A DNA stretch of 35,954 nt, taken from positions 1 to 35,954 of the forward strand of contig CANJWH010000032.1 of NCBI GenBank assembly GCA_947478465.1, written 5' to 3'. The stretch is from Bacteroidota bacterium. Lineage in GTDB: Bacteria; Bacteroidota; Bacteroidia; SXHM01. Below are positions 1 to 7,489 of this stretch, one piece after another. The notes under the pieces were generated by a model, which saw nothing but the letters and a program-made list of their open reading frames with translations, did not search any database and was not told the origin of the DNA. The first letter of the stretch is position 1, and the number at the start of each line of letters is the position of its first letter. A program made the position numbers and the translations under genes.

Positions 1-517
1 ATTGCACAGCAGGAATTTCAAACTTATTGCAAGAGTAGAAAAACGCTGCTCCTTCCATACTTTCAACATCAGGATTGTAAAGTGCAACAACCTTTGAAAT
101 ACTTTTTTTGTTTCCGTGAACAGTGTTTACTGTTAAGCCTTTTGCTTTTTTTATATTTTTCAAAGCAGGAAAAGAAAACTTCTTTGCCGGCTTAAGAAAA
201 ACATCAATTTTATCTGCAAACTTCATATCAGAAAGGTTCATGAAATTATCACCGTCTTCTGCGCCTAATTCAGAAAAAATATCTTCTGTGATATTCACTA
301 CCTCTCCTATTTTTAAATTACGATTAAAACTTCCGCAGATACCAAGGTTTATAGCTAAATCATATTTTTTTTCTGAAAATATTTTGGCAAGGCTGAAGGT
401 AGTTGCAACCATACCAACTCCAGTAATTAATAAGTCAGGTTTAAACTTTAAACCCTTTACTTTGTTTATTAAAGGCTCAATTTCAAGTTCAGTTGCAGCA
501 ACAAGAAGAATTTTCAT
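1..517 (-). CDS. mqnB: Futalosine hydrolase, 3' end cut by window edge
   Basis: I translated this gene from the minus strand; it has no stop inside the window. It starts at the ATG at 517, and 172 residues are visible. The family belongs to the nucleoside phosphorylase/hydrolase superfamily. Futalosine hydrolase releases hypoxanthine from futalosine in the alternative cytoplasmic menaquinone pathway. Visible motifs are a Gly-rich strand-loop GVGMVAT near residue 33, GICGS near 59 and the superfamily signature ESMEGAAFFY at 152-161, whose Glu residues bind the ribose. An acidic GAEDGD stretch at 85-90 is typical of MqnB rather than of MTA/SAH nucleosidase. Roughly 40 C-terminal residues should lie beyond the left edge. 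The gene is divergent from the pterin operon. A TAnnTTTG element ends only 4 bp before the ATG, so the transcript may have little or no leader. MTA/SAH nucleosidase is the less likely alternative. Confidence 0.85.
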   Translation of the reverse strand, partial: MKILLVAATELEIEPLINKVKGLKFKPDLLITGVGMVATTFSLAKIFSEKKYDLAINLGICGSFNRNLKIGEVVNITEDIFSELGAEDGDNFMNLSDMKFADKIDVFLKPAKKFSFPALKNIKKAKGLTVNTVHGNKKSISKVVALYNPDVESMEGAAFFYSCNKFEIPAVQ

Positions 518-521
518 CACG

Positions 522-529
522 CAAAAGTA
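522..529 (-). promoter_or_regulatory. -7 promoter element for mqnB
   Basis: Read on the minus strand this is TACTTTTG, a full match to the Bacteroidota -7 element TAnnTTTG. It ends 4 bp before the mqnB ATG at 517. I see no clear TTTG -33 element at the expected spacing. If it is used, the mRNA would be leaderless or nearly so. Confidence 0.5.
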
Positions 530-558
530 GGATAAACCTGAAATTTTAAGGGTATTCC

Positions 559-566
559 TATATTTG
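559..566 (+). promoter_or_regulatory. -7 promoter element for the PTPS-folE-fabD operon
   Basis: TATATTTG matches TAnnTTTG exactly and lies 15 bp before the ATG at 582. A possible upstream TTG start at 564 falls inside this box, which argues for the 582 start. No TTTG was found at -33. The box faces away from the mqnB promoter at 522-529, giving a divergent promoter region of about 65 bp. Confidence 0.5.
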
Positions 567-581
567 ACCAATTATAAAAAC

Positions 582-992
582 ATGGTTTACATAACACGAA
601 GAGAACATTTCAATTCTGCGCATAAACTAAATGTGCCTGAATGGAGCGAAGAAAAAAATCAGGAAGTATTCGGCAAATGCGCTAATCCAAACTGGCATGG
701 TCATAATTATGAATTGGAAGTAACTGTAAAGGGTAATCCAGATGAGGTTACAGGATTTGTAATTAATCTTAAAGATTTGAGCACTATTCTGCGGACAAAA
801 ATTACCGACAAATTAGACCACAAAAACATGAACCTTGACGTAGATTTCATGAAGGGGGTTCAGCCTTCAACCGAAAATGTAGCAGTAAAAATCTGGGAAC
901 AGATTTACAATGATGTAAAAGCACTGGGCGGAGAATTGCACTGTATTAAAGTAAAAGAAACAGAAAATAATTCAGTAGAATACTATGGGTAA
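582..992 (+). CDS. 6-pyruvoyl-tetrahydropterin synthase / QueD family protein
   Basis: This 136-residue protein acts on 7,8-dihydroneopterin triphosphate, the product of the folE gene that follows. All expected residues are visible: zinc ligands H14, H39 and H41 (HGHNY), catalytic Cys33 (FGKC), the D79-H80 pair (LDHKN) and Glu126 near the C-terminus. The motif strings [20 protein letters not shown] and [10 protein letters not shown] resemble the animal PTPS type more than E. coli QueD. The product could therefore be 6-pyruvoyl-tetrahydropterin or 6-carboxy-tetrahydropterin (queuosine precursor); sequence alone does not settle it. I chose the ATG at 582 over the in-frame TTG at 564 because the TTG lies inside the -7 box. 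The gene overlaps folE by 8 bp, so translational coupling is likely. Confidence 0.85.
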   Translation: MVYITRREHFNSAHKLNVPEWSEEKNQEVFGKCANPNWHGHNYELEVTVKGNPDEVTGFVINLKDLSTILRTKITDKLDHKNMNLDVDFMKGVQPSTENVAVKIWEQIYNDVKALGGELHCIKVKETENNSVEYYG

Positions 993-1608
993 CCACGATG
1001 AAGATTTGGATTTCGGCTACAAAAAAATAGACCGTTACAATTTAAAAATAACCAAAAAACTTTCTAAAAACTATTTGAGTGTTTTAGAAGGAATTGGCGA
1101 AAACACTGAACGAGAAGGCTTGTTAAAAACGCCTGAGCGAGTGGCAAAAGCCATGCAATACCTTACGCATGGCTATGAATTGGAGCCTGAAGAAATTCTT
1201 CGGTCAGCCATGTTTAAAGAAAACCACAACCAGATGGTGATTGTGAAAGACATTGAACTGTACTCGCTTTGTGAACACCATTTGCTTCCGTTTTTTGGAA
1301 AGGCACATATTGCCTATATCCCAAACGGACAAATTGTTGGATTGAGCAAACTGCCCCGCGTTGTTGATGCATTTGCAAGAAGATTACAAGTGCAGGAAAG
1401 ATTGACCGATCAAATTCGCGATTGCCTGCAAAAAACACTTAACCCTCATGGAGTAGCTGTGGTTATTGAAGCATCGCACTTATGCATGCAAATGCGTGGT
1501 ATACAAAAACAGAATTCTGTAACTACTACATCTGCATTTACAGGTGAGTTTTTAAATGAAACAACACGAGCAGAATTTATAAGTTTAATTTCAGCAAAAC
1601 TTCACTAG
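985..1608 (+). CDS. folE: GTP cyclohydrolase I
   Basis: FolE converts GTP to 7,8-dihydroneopterin triphosphate, the entry step to folate, tetrahydropterins and queuosine. It is a homodecameric cytoplasmic enzyme. The 207 residues carry the zinc ligands C96, H99 (in CEHH) and C167 (in SHLCMQMRG), and the catalytic histidines H98 and H165. The motif [16 protein letters not shown] is also visible. Length fits the family. The start overlaps the end of the PTPS/QueD-like gene, and the next gene, fabD, begins at the base after the stop codon, so these genes almost certainly share a transcript. Substrate and product are passed directly between the first two enzymes of this operon. Confidence 0.96.
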   Translation: MGNHDEDLDFGYKKIDRYNLKITKKLSKNYLSVLEGIGENTEREGLLKTPERVAKAMQYLTHGYELEPEEILRSAMFKENHNQMVIVKDIELYSLCEHHLLPFFGKAHIAYIPNGQIVGLSKLPRVVDAFARRLQVQERLTDQIRDCLQKTLNPHGVAVVIEASHLCMQMRGIQKQNSVTTTSAFTGEFLNETTRAEFISLISAKLH

Positions 1609-2490
1609 ATGAAAGCATACATTTTCCCGGGACAAGGCTCACAGTTTCCAGGAATGGCAAAAGACATTTACGAGCGATCAGCAGAAGCAAAGCAACTATT
1701 TGAAAGAGCTAATGAAATACTTGGTTTTAGAATTACTGACATCATGTTTACAGGAACAGAAGAAGAACTGAAACAAACAAAAGTTACTCAACCAGCTATT
1801 TTTCTTCACTCTGTTATTCTTGCAAAAACATTAGGCGAAAATTTTCAACCGCAAATGGTGGCAGGTCATTCACTGGGTGAGTTTTCAGCATTGACTTCAA
1901 TTGGAGTGTTAAGTTTTGAAGACGGATTGACTTTGGTATCAAAACGTGCGCAAGCTATGCAAAAAGCATGTGAAGCAACACCAAGCACAATGGCTGCAAT
2001 TCTTGGACTGGAAGATGAAATGGTTGAAAGAATTTGCACTGAAATTACCGAAGAAGTGGTAGTGCCTGCAAACTATAATTCACCCGGACAATTGGTTATT
2101 TCCGGATCATTAAAAGGAATTGAAATTGCCTGTGAAAAATTGAAAGCAGCAGGCGCAAAACGTGCCTTGGTTCTGAATGTTGGTGGCGCATTTCACTCTC
2201 CACTGATGCAACCGGCAAAAGACCAGTTGCAAGAAGCTATTGAATCTACGATGTTCAATACTCCTCCTTGTCCTGTTTACCAAAACGTAAGTGCTTCACC
2301 AATAGCAAACGCCTCACACATCAAAGCAAATCTTATTCTGCAATTAACAGCTCCTGTAAAATGGACACAAACTATGAAACAGATGCTGAATGACGGTGCT
2401 ACTTCGTTTACTGAAGTTGGTCCGGGTGCAGTGTTGCAAGGTTTAGTGAAGAAGGTGAACAGAGAGGTGGTTACTTCCTCGGCATCTTAA
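1609..2490 (+). CDS. fabD: Malonyl-CoA:ACP transacylase
   Basis: FabD loads malonyl groups from CoA onto acyl carrier protein for fatty acid synthesis. At 293 residues it has family length. Visible motifs are FPGQGSQFPGM at 6-16, the nucleophile elbow GHSLG with Ser88, Arg113 in SKRAQAM, and GAFHSPLM with catalytic His196. The ATG follows the folE stop with no spacer, so it belongs to the same operon. There is no acpP, fabH or plsX nearby; the pairing with pterin genes looks like operon packing rather than a pathway link. Confidence 0.96.
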   Translation: MKAYIFPGQGSQFPGMAKDIYERSAEAKQLFERANEILGFRITDIMFTGTEEELKQTKVTQPAIFLHSVILAKTLGENFQPQMVAGHSLGEFSALTSIGVLSFEDGLTLVSKRAQAMQKACEATPSTMAAILGLEDEMVERICTEITEEVVVPANYNSPGQLVISGSLKGIEIACEKLKAAGAKRALVLNVGGAFHSPLMQPAKDQLQEAIESTMFNTPPCPVYQNVSASPIANASHIKANLILQLTAPVKWTQTMKQMLNDGATSFTEVGPGAVLQGLVKKVNREVVTSSAS

Positions 2491-2491
2491 A

Positions 2492-2893
2492 ATGTTACGC
2501 ATTTTATTTTTGATTTTTATTGCAGTTTACACTTATCAAAAATCTGTTGCCCAGGATTTTCTTCCATCCGATAAGTTCATAACGCTTAGCCCTAAAGAAT
2601 ATGAGGAGAAATTAAATGCAACAAATAACAAGCTGATTATTGATGTTAGAACAAAGGGCGAATTCAAAAAAGCGCATATCAAAGGCGCTCAGAATATCAG
2701 TTATCTCGGCTCAACCTTTGCCGAAAAAGCAGCAGAATTAGATAATACTAAACCTGTATTTATTTATTGCGAAACCGCTCATCGTAGTCCGCTGGCAGCA
2801 AGAATTCTTTCCAATCTGGGATTTAAAGAAATATATGACTTGCAGTTAGGATTCGAGAACTGGCGTAACCTGAAAATGCCGATGGAGAAGTAA
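2492..2893 (+). CDS. Secreted rhodanese-like domain protein
   Basis: The 133 residues consist of a signal peptide (hydrophobic 2-15, probable cleavage after SVAQ near residue 21) and one rhodanese domain. The active-site loop is CETAHRSP with Cys93, the sulfur-carrying position, and the domain contains the usual IDVRTKGEFKKAHIKGA at about 50-66. Single-domain exported rhodaneses are thought to move or detoxify sulfur in the periplasm; the real substrate is unknown. The gene begins 1 bp after fabD and is the last gene of the operon. It meets the convergent barrel gene with one base between the stop codons. Confidence 0.85.
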   Translation: MLRILFLIFIAVYTYQKSVAQDFLPSDKFITLSPKEYEEKLNATNNKLIIDVRTKGEFKKAHIKGAQNISYLGSTFAEKAAELDNTKPVFIYCETAHRSPLAARILSNLGFKEIYDLQLGFENWRNLKMPMEK

Positions 2894-2894
2894 T

Positions 2895-3467
2895 TTATCT
2901 CCCCCCGAAATTAAGGTTCAAACCAATCGTGACAAAGTTGATATCATAACCAACTTCACCAAAAACACCAATAGCCGGCTTGAAATAATAACAAGCTCCT
3001 ACAAAACCTCCAAAGTGAGGATAAACGGTGTTATAATTTGGGTTGTTTATTGGATCTCCATCGTCATTATAAATATTAAACCTTACTCCGGCTGAAACAC
3101 CTGCATACGTATCTAATTTATCTACACCCCAGTTATGATGCCATGCACTGCGCGCTGCAATAATAAAATTGTGCCATGAATAATTATAGCCATTTCCAAT
3201 TATATAATTACGATAGCTTTGAAAAGTATATCCAAATGTACCTCCTAATGTGACAACACCGGGACCTGCCTGCCACAAAGCTACTTCATAATTAATTTTT
3301 ACCCCGGGTGAAAACCCTGAATAACCATAATAACGATTGGCCATCCCCAATCCAAAACCTAATACATTAGTACCTTTAACTACAGGCCCATCTGCCAATA
3401 CTGATGATGAAGCCAAAAGGCTTATTATAATTGAAATATAACTGATTTTAGAGAATATATTTTTCAT
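2895..3467 (-). CDS. Outer-membrane beta-barrel-like protein, unknown function
   Basis: This 190-residue protein has a signal peptide (hydrophobic core 8-23, cleavage near VLAD) and then alternating aromatic/small residues in beta-strand style, such as TNVLGFGLG, VVTLGGTFGYTF and FGGFVGACYYF. It ends in FVTIGLNLNFGGR, an amphipathic final strand of barrel type, although the last residue is Arg rather than Phe. The size suggests an eight-strand barrel of OmpX/OmpW type. I cannot assign a substrate. The start is the first ATG before the signal peptide. Upstream, TAATTTCG is a one-mismatch -7 element. Confidence 0.7.
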   Translation of the reverse strand: MKNIFSKISYISIIISLLASSSVLADGPVVKGTNVLGFGLGMANRYYGYSGFSPGVKINYEVALWQAGPGVVTLGGTFGYTFQSYRNYIIGNGYNYSWHNFIIAARSAWHHNWGVDKLDTYAGVSAGVRFNIYNDDGDPINNPNYNTVYPHFGGFVGACYYFKPAIGVFGEVGYDINFVTIGLNLNFGGR

Positions 3468-3556
3468 TGTTTTTTGATTATTTATGGAGCGAAATTATTA
3501 AAAATCTATTTCATGTATCATGATTAAAATCTTAGTTTCATCTTTAATTAATTATC

Positions 3557-3564
3557 TATTTTTG
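3557..3564 (+). promoter_or_regulatory. -7 promoter element for barrel/desaturase pair
   Basis: TATTTTTG is a full TAnnTTTG match 27 bp before the ATG at 3592. A convincing -33 TTTG is not seen. It would drive both the barrel gene and the coupled desaturase. Confidence 0.5.
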
Positions 3565-3591
3565 ACCAACTAATCAAAAAGAAAGAACACA

Positions 3592-4296
3592 ATGAAAAAA
3601 ATATTCATTCTAATTCTATCCATCTTTTTTACGTTCACCCTATTTGCCCAAACCAAACAAGCCAGTTTAACAATTGGTCTTATGGGCATGGGTAAAAACA
3701 CCTGGCTCTTTAATAACAATATTTTTGACCGACCAAACAGTGAGCAGGAAGTAGAAGCCTCGCTTGGAACAAGTTTTGGAATAAACATGAGTGTATATTT
3801 CACTAAAAATTTAGGTATCGGGCTAGATATTCTTTATGCAACACACAATCAAAAATTTAACGGCACAACCGATATTCTTACCAAAACACCTTACACTTCA
3901 AAAATTCACTTTTCAAGTATTGATATTCCTGTGTACCTGCGGTTGAGTACTAACGGTGGCGCTTATTTCGAACTTGGTTCTTACTTCAGCATGATTACAG
4001 GAGCAAATTATTCACAAGAATCATCACTTGCTCTTTTTAACGGAACCAAAGATATTAAGGCCTTTTCTTCAGGTTTTAATGTAGCGCCATTATTAGGATT
4101 AGGAATTGACATCAATCTTTCTGACAACCTTATTCTATCACCCGGCCTCCGGTTTTCTTACGGATTATCTGATGTTGCAGGTGTTGATGGACAAGGCGTT
4201 GAATTAACCAATACTTTAAAATACCCAACCTATGAAAAGACGCACACTCTTAGTGGTGGTTTATTGGTTGGTTTAGTTTACAGATTTGATTTATAA
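3592..4296 (+). CDS. PorT-like outer-membrane beta-barrel protein
   Basis: The protein is 234 residues long, with a signal peptide (about 1-19, cleavage after FAQ) and a barrel-like body. It has repeated amphipathic strands, including GFNVAPLLGLGIDINL and LILSPGLRFSYGLSDV, and ends with LSGGLLVGLVYRFDL, an outer-membrane terminal strand. It resembles the PorT/outer-membrane beta-barrel family common in Bacteroidota, which includes type IX secretion parts, but nothing here proves a secretion role. The following desaturase gene starts 3 bases after this stop codon and in the same reading frame, so the two are likely translated together. Confidence 0.75.
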   Translation: MKKIFILILSIFFTFTLFAQTKQASLTIGLMGMGKNTWLFNNNIFDRPNSEQEVEASLGTSFGINMSVYFTKNLGIGLDILYATHNQKFNGTTDILTKTPYTSKIHFSSIDIPVYLRLSTNGGAYFELGSYFSMITGANYSQESSLALFNGTKDIKAFSSGFNVAPLLGLGIDINLSDNLILSPGLRFSYGLSDVAGVDGQGVELTNTLKYPTYEKTHTLSGGLLVGLVYRFDL

Positions 4297-4299
4297 GCC

Positions 4300-5259
4300 T
4301 TGCAGATAAACGACTACTTATCGAAAGAGGAAATAAAACAACTTTTAAAAAAGTCTGATTTAAAAGCTGCGTTTGAATTTCTCCATACCTGGTTATGGAT
4401 TGCTTTTGCATTTGCATTAGCTGGCTTTTTTCCGAATCCATTCACCATAATTATCTCTATGTTTATTCTTGGTGGAAAGCAATTAGCCTGCGCCATTATT
4501 ATGCACGACTGCTCCCACCGCAGTATGTTTACCAGTAACGGAGCAAATGATTTCTGGGGAAACTGGCTGGGCGGATACCCTATTTTCCATGATACTATTC
4601 GCTATAGACCTTATCATTTAACACATCATGTAAAGACAGGAACTACAGAAGACCCTGACCTTTCACTCACCAAAGGTTACCCTACAACTGTTGCAAGTTT
4701 TATAAGAAAAGTATTGCGCGATTTGTTGGGCGCCACAGGAATCAAAGGATACATTGGCGTATTAGCTATGCACTTTGGTATTCTGAAATATGAGTTGGGC
4801 GGACGAATTGAAAAAATAAATCAGAAAGGAAGAAGCATTGGTGAAATAATTTCCACTTCTATTAAGAACCTTGCCGGACCTGTTACCGCCAATCTTATTT
4901 TATTTGGAATTCTATGGCTTGCTGGGGCTCCGTGGCTCTATTTATTATGGATTGGTTCATTATTTACCACTTATAATTTTTCTATTCGCATTCGGTCTAT
5001 AGCAGAACACAGTGTTGTTCCTGACCAGTTGGATGACATGAGAAATACAAGAACTACTTACGCTAATTTTTTTGAGAAAATATTATTTGCCCCGCATCAT
5101 GTTAACTACCATGCTGAACACCATTTACTAATGACAGTTCCAAGCTACAATCTGCCTGCAATGCATAAAATTATAAAAGAGCGAGGTTATTTCAAGAATG
5201 GTGGATTGTTGGAAAATAATTATGCTGATATTATTAAACTTGCAATAAAAAAACAGTAA
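4300..5259 (+). CDS. Membrane fatty acid desaturase family protein
   Basis: This 319-residue integral membrane protein carries the three histidine boxes of the diiron desaturase family: HDCSH at 69-73, HLTHH at 106-110 and HAEHH at 271-275. Hydrophobic segments lie around 30-65, 150-160 and 192-225. Enzymes of this family insert double bonds into acyl chains, or oxidise carotenoids or sphingolipids; the substrate cannot be told from the boxes. The start is a TTG at 4300, since the next in-frame ATG lies beyond the first membrane segment. TTG follows the upstream stop after 3 bases (TAAgccTTG), which points to termination-reinitiation. The 3' end also forms half of a terminator for the opposite gene. 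Confidence 0.85.
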   Translation: MQINDYLSKEEIKQLLKKSDLKAAFEFLHTWLWIAFAFALAGFFPNPFTIIISMFILGGKQLACAIIMHDCSHRSMFTSNGANDFWGNWLGGYPIFHDTIRYRPYHLTHHVKTGTTEDPDLSLTKGYPTTVASFIRKVLRDLLGATGIKGYIGVLAMHFGILKYELGGRIEKINQKGRSIGEIISTSIKNLAGPVTANLILFGILWLAGAPWLYLLWIGSLFTTYNFSIRIRSIAEHSVVPDQLDDMRNTRTTYANFFEKILFAPHHVNYHAEHHLLMTVPSYNLPAMHKIIKERGYFKNGGLLENNYADIIKLAIKKQ

Positions 5260-5271
5260 ATTTTTTACTGT
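5253..5271 (-). terminator. Intrinsic terminator inside the desaturase 3' end
   Basis: ACAGTAAA-TTT-TTTACTGT is a perfect 8-bp inverted repeat. On the minus strand it is followed by a run of seven T, so it should end transcription of the gene at 5271-5927. The hairpin spans the stop codons of both convergent genes and uses desaturase coding bases as its outer arm and T-run. Confidence 0.7.
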
Positions 5272-5927
5272 CAAAAACGACAGAACACACTAACAGCCGA
5301 TCCTCCCAACCCATAAGGATTAATCCCGGACGGAAAGAAATTTGCACCTTCTTTAAAATGAGATGCGGAAAGAGGCAATTGATAGAAAACCTTCACTCCT
5401 ATTCGGTTAAGACTACTACCCGATTTATTTTTGGCAAGCATTTTCATAAAAACTGAGAAATCACAACCTATTAATAGAAGATTATTCTGATTGATTCTAG
5501 CATGACTTTGAGTGTTGTTTACAAATTTACTGAATGAACAAAAAGAAGATTCATTTTGCCAGCCAGCAAAAGGAGAAACGAAAAAATTTCGCCTGATTGT
5601 AAAGCTGCGATGAACAGATAATCCATAATTGATTATTGAAATAAAGGTTTTTTTTGAATCAAAAAAATAGCCAATTGACATACTTAAACCAACATCAGCG
5701 CTTATAAAATATTTAAAAGGTTGCCCAAAACCGAAATTCTGACCCATATAGGCCATGCCAGAAGGTATTTTTATGGATGAGGCTTCGTTAAAATCCCGGA
5801 CAGAAATAGTTTTTACTCCAAGAGAGAAATCATAAATAATGTCAAGCTTGTTTAATGAATCGTTTTTATGTTGCGCAAAAAGAGGCAGAGAAAATGTCAG
5901 ACATAAAAATGATATTATTCGCAGCAT
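5271..5927 (-). CDS. Secreted protein of unknown function, possible beta-barrel
   Basis: The protein is 218 residues, with a signal peptide at about 1-18 (cleavage after LFAQ). The mature part has many aromatic and Ser/Asn-rich strands (YFISADVGLSMSIGYFF, FFVSPFAGWQNE) and ends in GLGGSAVSVFCRF, with a terminal Phe as in outer-membrane barrels. I do not recognise a named family. It is a single gene between the desaturase and mnmE, with a -7 element at 5947-5954 and its terminator at 5253-5271. Confidence 0.65.
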   Translation of the reverse strand: MLRIISFLCLTFSLPLFAQHKNDSLNKLDIIYDFSLGVKTISVRDFNEASSIKIPSGMAYMGQNFGFGQPFKYFISADVGLSMSIGYFFDSKKTFISIINYGLSVHRSFTIRRNFFVSPFAGWQNESSFCSFSKFVNNTQSHARINQNNLLLIGCDFSVFMKMLAKNKSGSSLNRIGVKVFYQLPLSASHFKEGANFFPSGINPYGLGGSAVSVFCRF

Positions 5928-5946
5928 ATGCAGAACTAATGGTTCT

Positions 5947-5954
5947 CAAAGCTA
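5947..5954 (-). promoter_or_regulatory. -7 promoter element for the gene at 5271-5927
   Basis: The minus strand reads TAGCTTTG, a full TAnnTTTG match 19 bp before the ATG at 5927. The -33 position does not carry a clean TTTG. Confidence 0.45.
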
Positions 5955-6020
5955 AGTAAATACTATACATAAACTTGGAAATAGAAAGCAGGATTGCGTT
6001 CTTTGCAGCAATATTCAATA

Positions 6021-7412
6021 ATGCTTTTTAATTCTGACGATACCATCATTGCCCTCTCAACTCCACCCGGAAGTGGGGCTATTGGTGTTTTGCGCTTATC
6101 AGGAAACAAAGCATTAGAGTTTACAAAAATCGTTTTTCGTTCTGCATCTGGCAAAGATTTTTCTTTATTTAAAAGTCACACGCTGCATTTTGGAAACATT
6201 TATGAAGGCGATGAATTGCTGGACGAAGCTGTTATCAGTCTTTTTAAAAATCCCAATTCGTTTACGGGTGAAGATGTTGTGGAAATTTCATGCCATGGTT
6301 CTCCTTATATACAGCAGCGACTGTTTCAGTTATTTATTAAACTAGGAGCCCGCGTTGCCAATCCCGGGGAGTATACCATGCGGGCGTTTATGAATGGACG
6401 CATGGATTTATCGCAGGCAGAAGCTGTGGCAGATCTTGTGGCATCTTCCTCAGAAGCATCGCACAGAATTGCAATGCAGCAAATGCGTGGTGGTTTTTCG
6501 GGAGAGATAAAAGATTTGCGTGAGCAATTAATTCATTTTGCTTCGATGATTGAACTGGAACTGGATTTCAGTGAAGAAGATGTTCAGCTTGCCAACAGGG
6601 AAGAATTAATAAAACTTGTATCTGATCTTATTACTCACATTTCTAACCTTGCTTCATCCTTCTCACTCGGCAATGTTATTAAAAACGGAATTCCGGTTGC
6701 AATTGCAGGAGAACCCAATGCAGGAAAATCAACGCTGCTAAATGTTTTACTGCAAGAGGAACGCGCCATTGTTTCAGATATTCCGGGAACAACACGCGAT
6801 ACTATTGAAGATGAAATAACTATTGACGGGATTCGTTTCCGATTTATTGATACTGCCGGAATTCGCGAAACGACAGACAAGATTGAATCGCTCGGCATAG
6901 GACGTACTTATGAAAAAATAAACGCTTCATCTGTAGTAATCCTATTGTTTGATGCAACTCTTTCGGATGCTGCAAAACTTGATGCTGCAATTAATGCAGT
7001 AAAAGAAAAAACAGGTGAGAACACTATATTATTAGTGGTTGGCAACAAGAGCGATTTAGGAAATGAAGCAGAACTAAAGGCAAAATTTTCAAACGTTCAA
7101 AATCTGATTTTTATTTCTGCAAAACAGAAAAACAACATCGAAGAATTGAAGAAAAAACTCCTTGAACTTGCCAATGCCGATTTACTGAACAGCGGACAAA
7201 CCATTGTAACCAACGCACGCCACTTCGAAGCGCTGAACAATGCAAATGTTGCCTTAAAAAATGTTTACTCAGGTTTAGAGAAAAAAATACCGGGTGATTT
7301 GCTTGCTGTTGAAATACGAAGAGCATTGTATCACCTTTCAGAAATCCTTGGGCAGGTTACAACAGAAGATTTACTGGGCTCTATATTTAGCCGCTTTTGT
7401 ATCGGCAAATAA
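6021..7412 (+). CDS. mnmE: tRNA uridine-5-carboxymethylaminomethyl modification GTPase
   Basis: MnmE works with MnmG to modify U34 of several tRNAs. The 464 residues show the N-terminal tetrahydrofolate-binding domain (FTGEDVVEISCHG at 81-93, NPGEYTMRAFMNGRMDL at 114-130). The GTPase domain has P-loop GEPNAGKST at 230-238, DIPGTTRD at 253-260, DTAG at 277-280, NKSD and a SAK motif. The C-terminus is CIGK with the conserved Cys461. The reading frame is open from a TTG at 5994, but the ATG at 6021 gives the usual family N-terminus (DTIIALSTPPG). The stop codon directly abuts the palindromic repeat at 7413. Confidence 0.97.
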   Translation: MLFNSDDTIIALSTPPGSGAIGVLRLSGNKALEFTKIVFRSASGKDFSLFKSHTLHFGNIYEGDELLDEAVISLFKNPNSFTGEDVVEISCHGSPYIQQRLFQLFIKLGARVANPGEYTMRAFMNGRMDLSQAEAVADLVASSSEASHRIAMQQMRGGFSGEIKDLREQLIHFASMIELELDFSEEDVQLANREELIKLVSDLITHISNLASSFSLGNVIKNGIPVAIAGEPNAGKSTLLNVLLQEERAIVSDIPGTTRDTIEDEITIDGIRFRFIDTAGIRETTDKIESLGIGRTYEKINASSVVILLFDATLSDAAKLDAAINAVKEKTGENTILLVVGNKSDLGNEAELKAKFSNVQNLIFISAKQKNNIEELKKKLLELANADLLNSGQTIVTNARHFEALNNANVALKNVYSGLEKKIPGDLLAVEIRRALYHLSEILGQVTTEDLLGSIFSRFCIGK

Positions 7413-7484
7413 CGTCATTGCGAGCGTTAACGAAGCAATCTTTCAACTATGAGATTGCTTCGGTCGTTCTTCCTCGCAATGACG
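7413..7484. repeat. REP/MITE-like palindromic element between mnmE and the MORN gene
   Basis: This 72-bp imperfect palindrome has outer arms CGTCATTGCGAG / CTCGCAATGACG and inner arms CGAAGCAATCT / AGATTGCTTCG, with a short loop (TTCAACTATG). The arms differ in length by about 4 bases in the middle. The sequence type CGTCATTGCGAG...CGAAGCAATC is one I recall as a widespread intergenic repeat in many bacterial genomes. It fills almost the whole gap between two convergent genes, starting right after the mnmE stop and ending 5 bp before the MORN-gene stop, so it can also fold as a bidirectional terminator-like hairpin. Confidence 0.85.
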
Positions 7485-7489
7485 AATTA

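Noticed and set aside
123..530. Plus-strand open frame of 135 codons at the left edge
   Set aside because: It is the antisense shadow of mqnB, whose minus-strand frame shows family motifs.
2884..2902. GGAGA/TCTCC hairpin across the rhodanese and barrel-gene stop codons
   Set aside because: The stem is only 5 bp with a 9-nt loop and no T-run on either strand; too weak to call a terminator.
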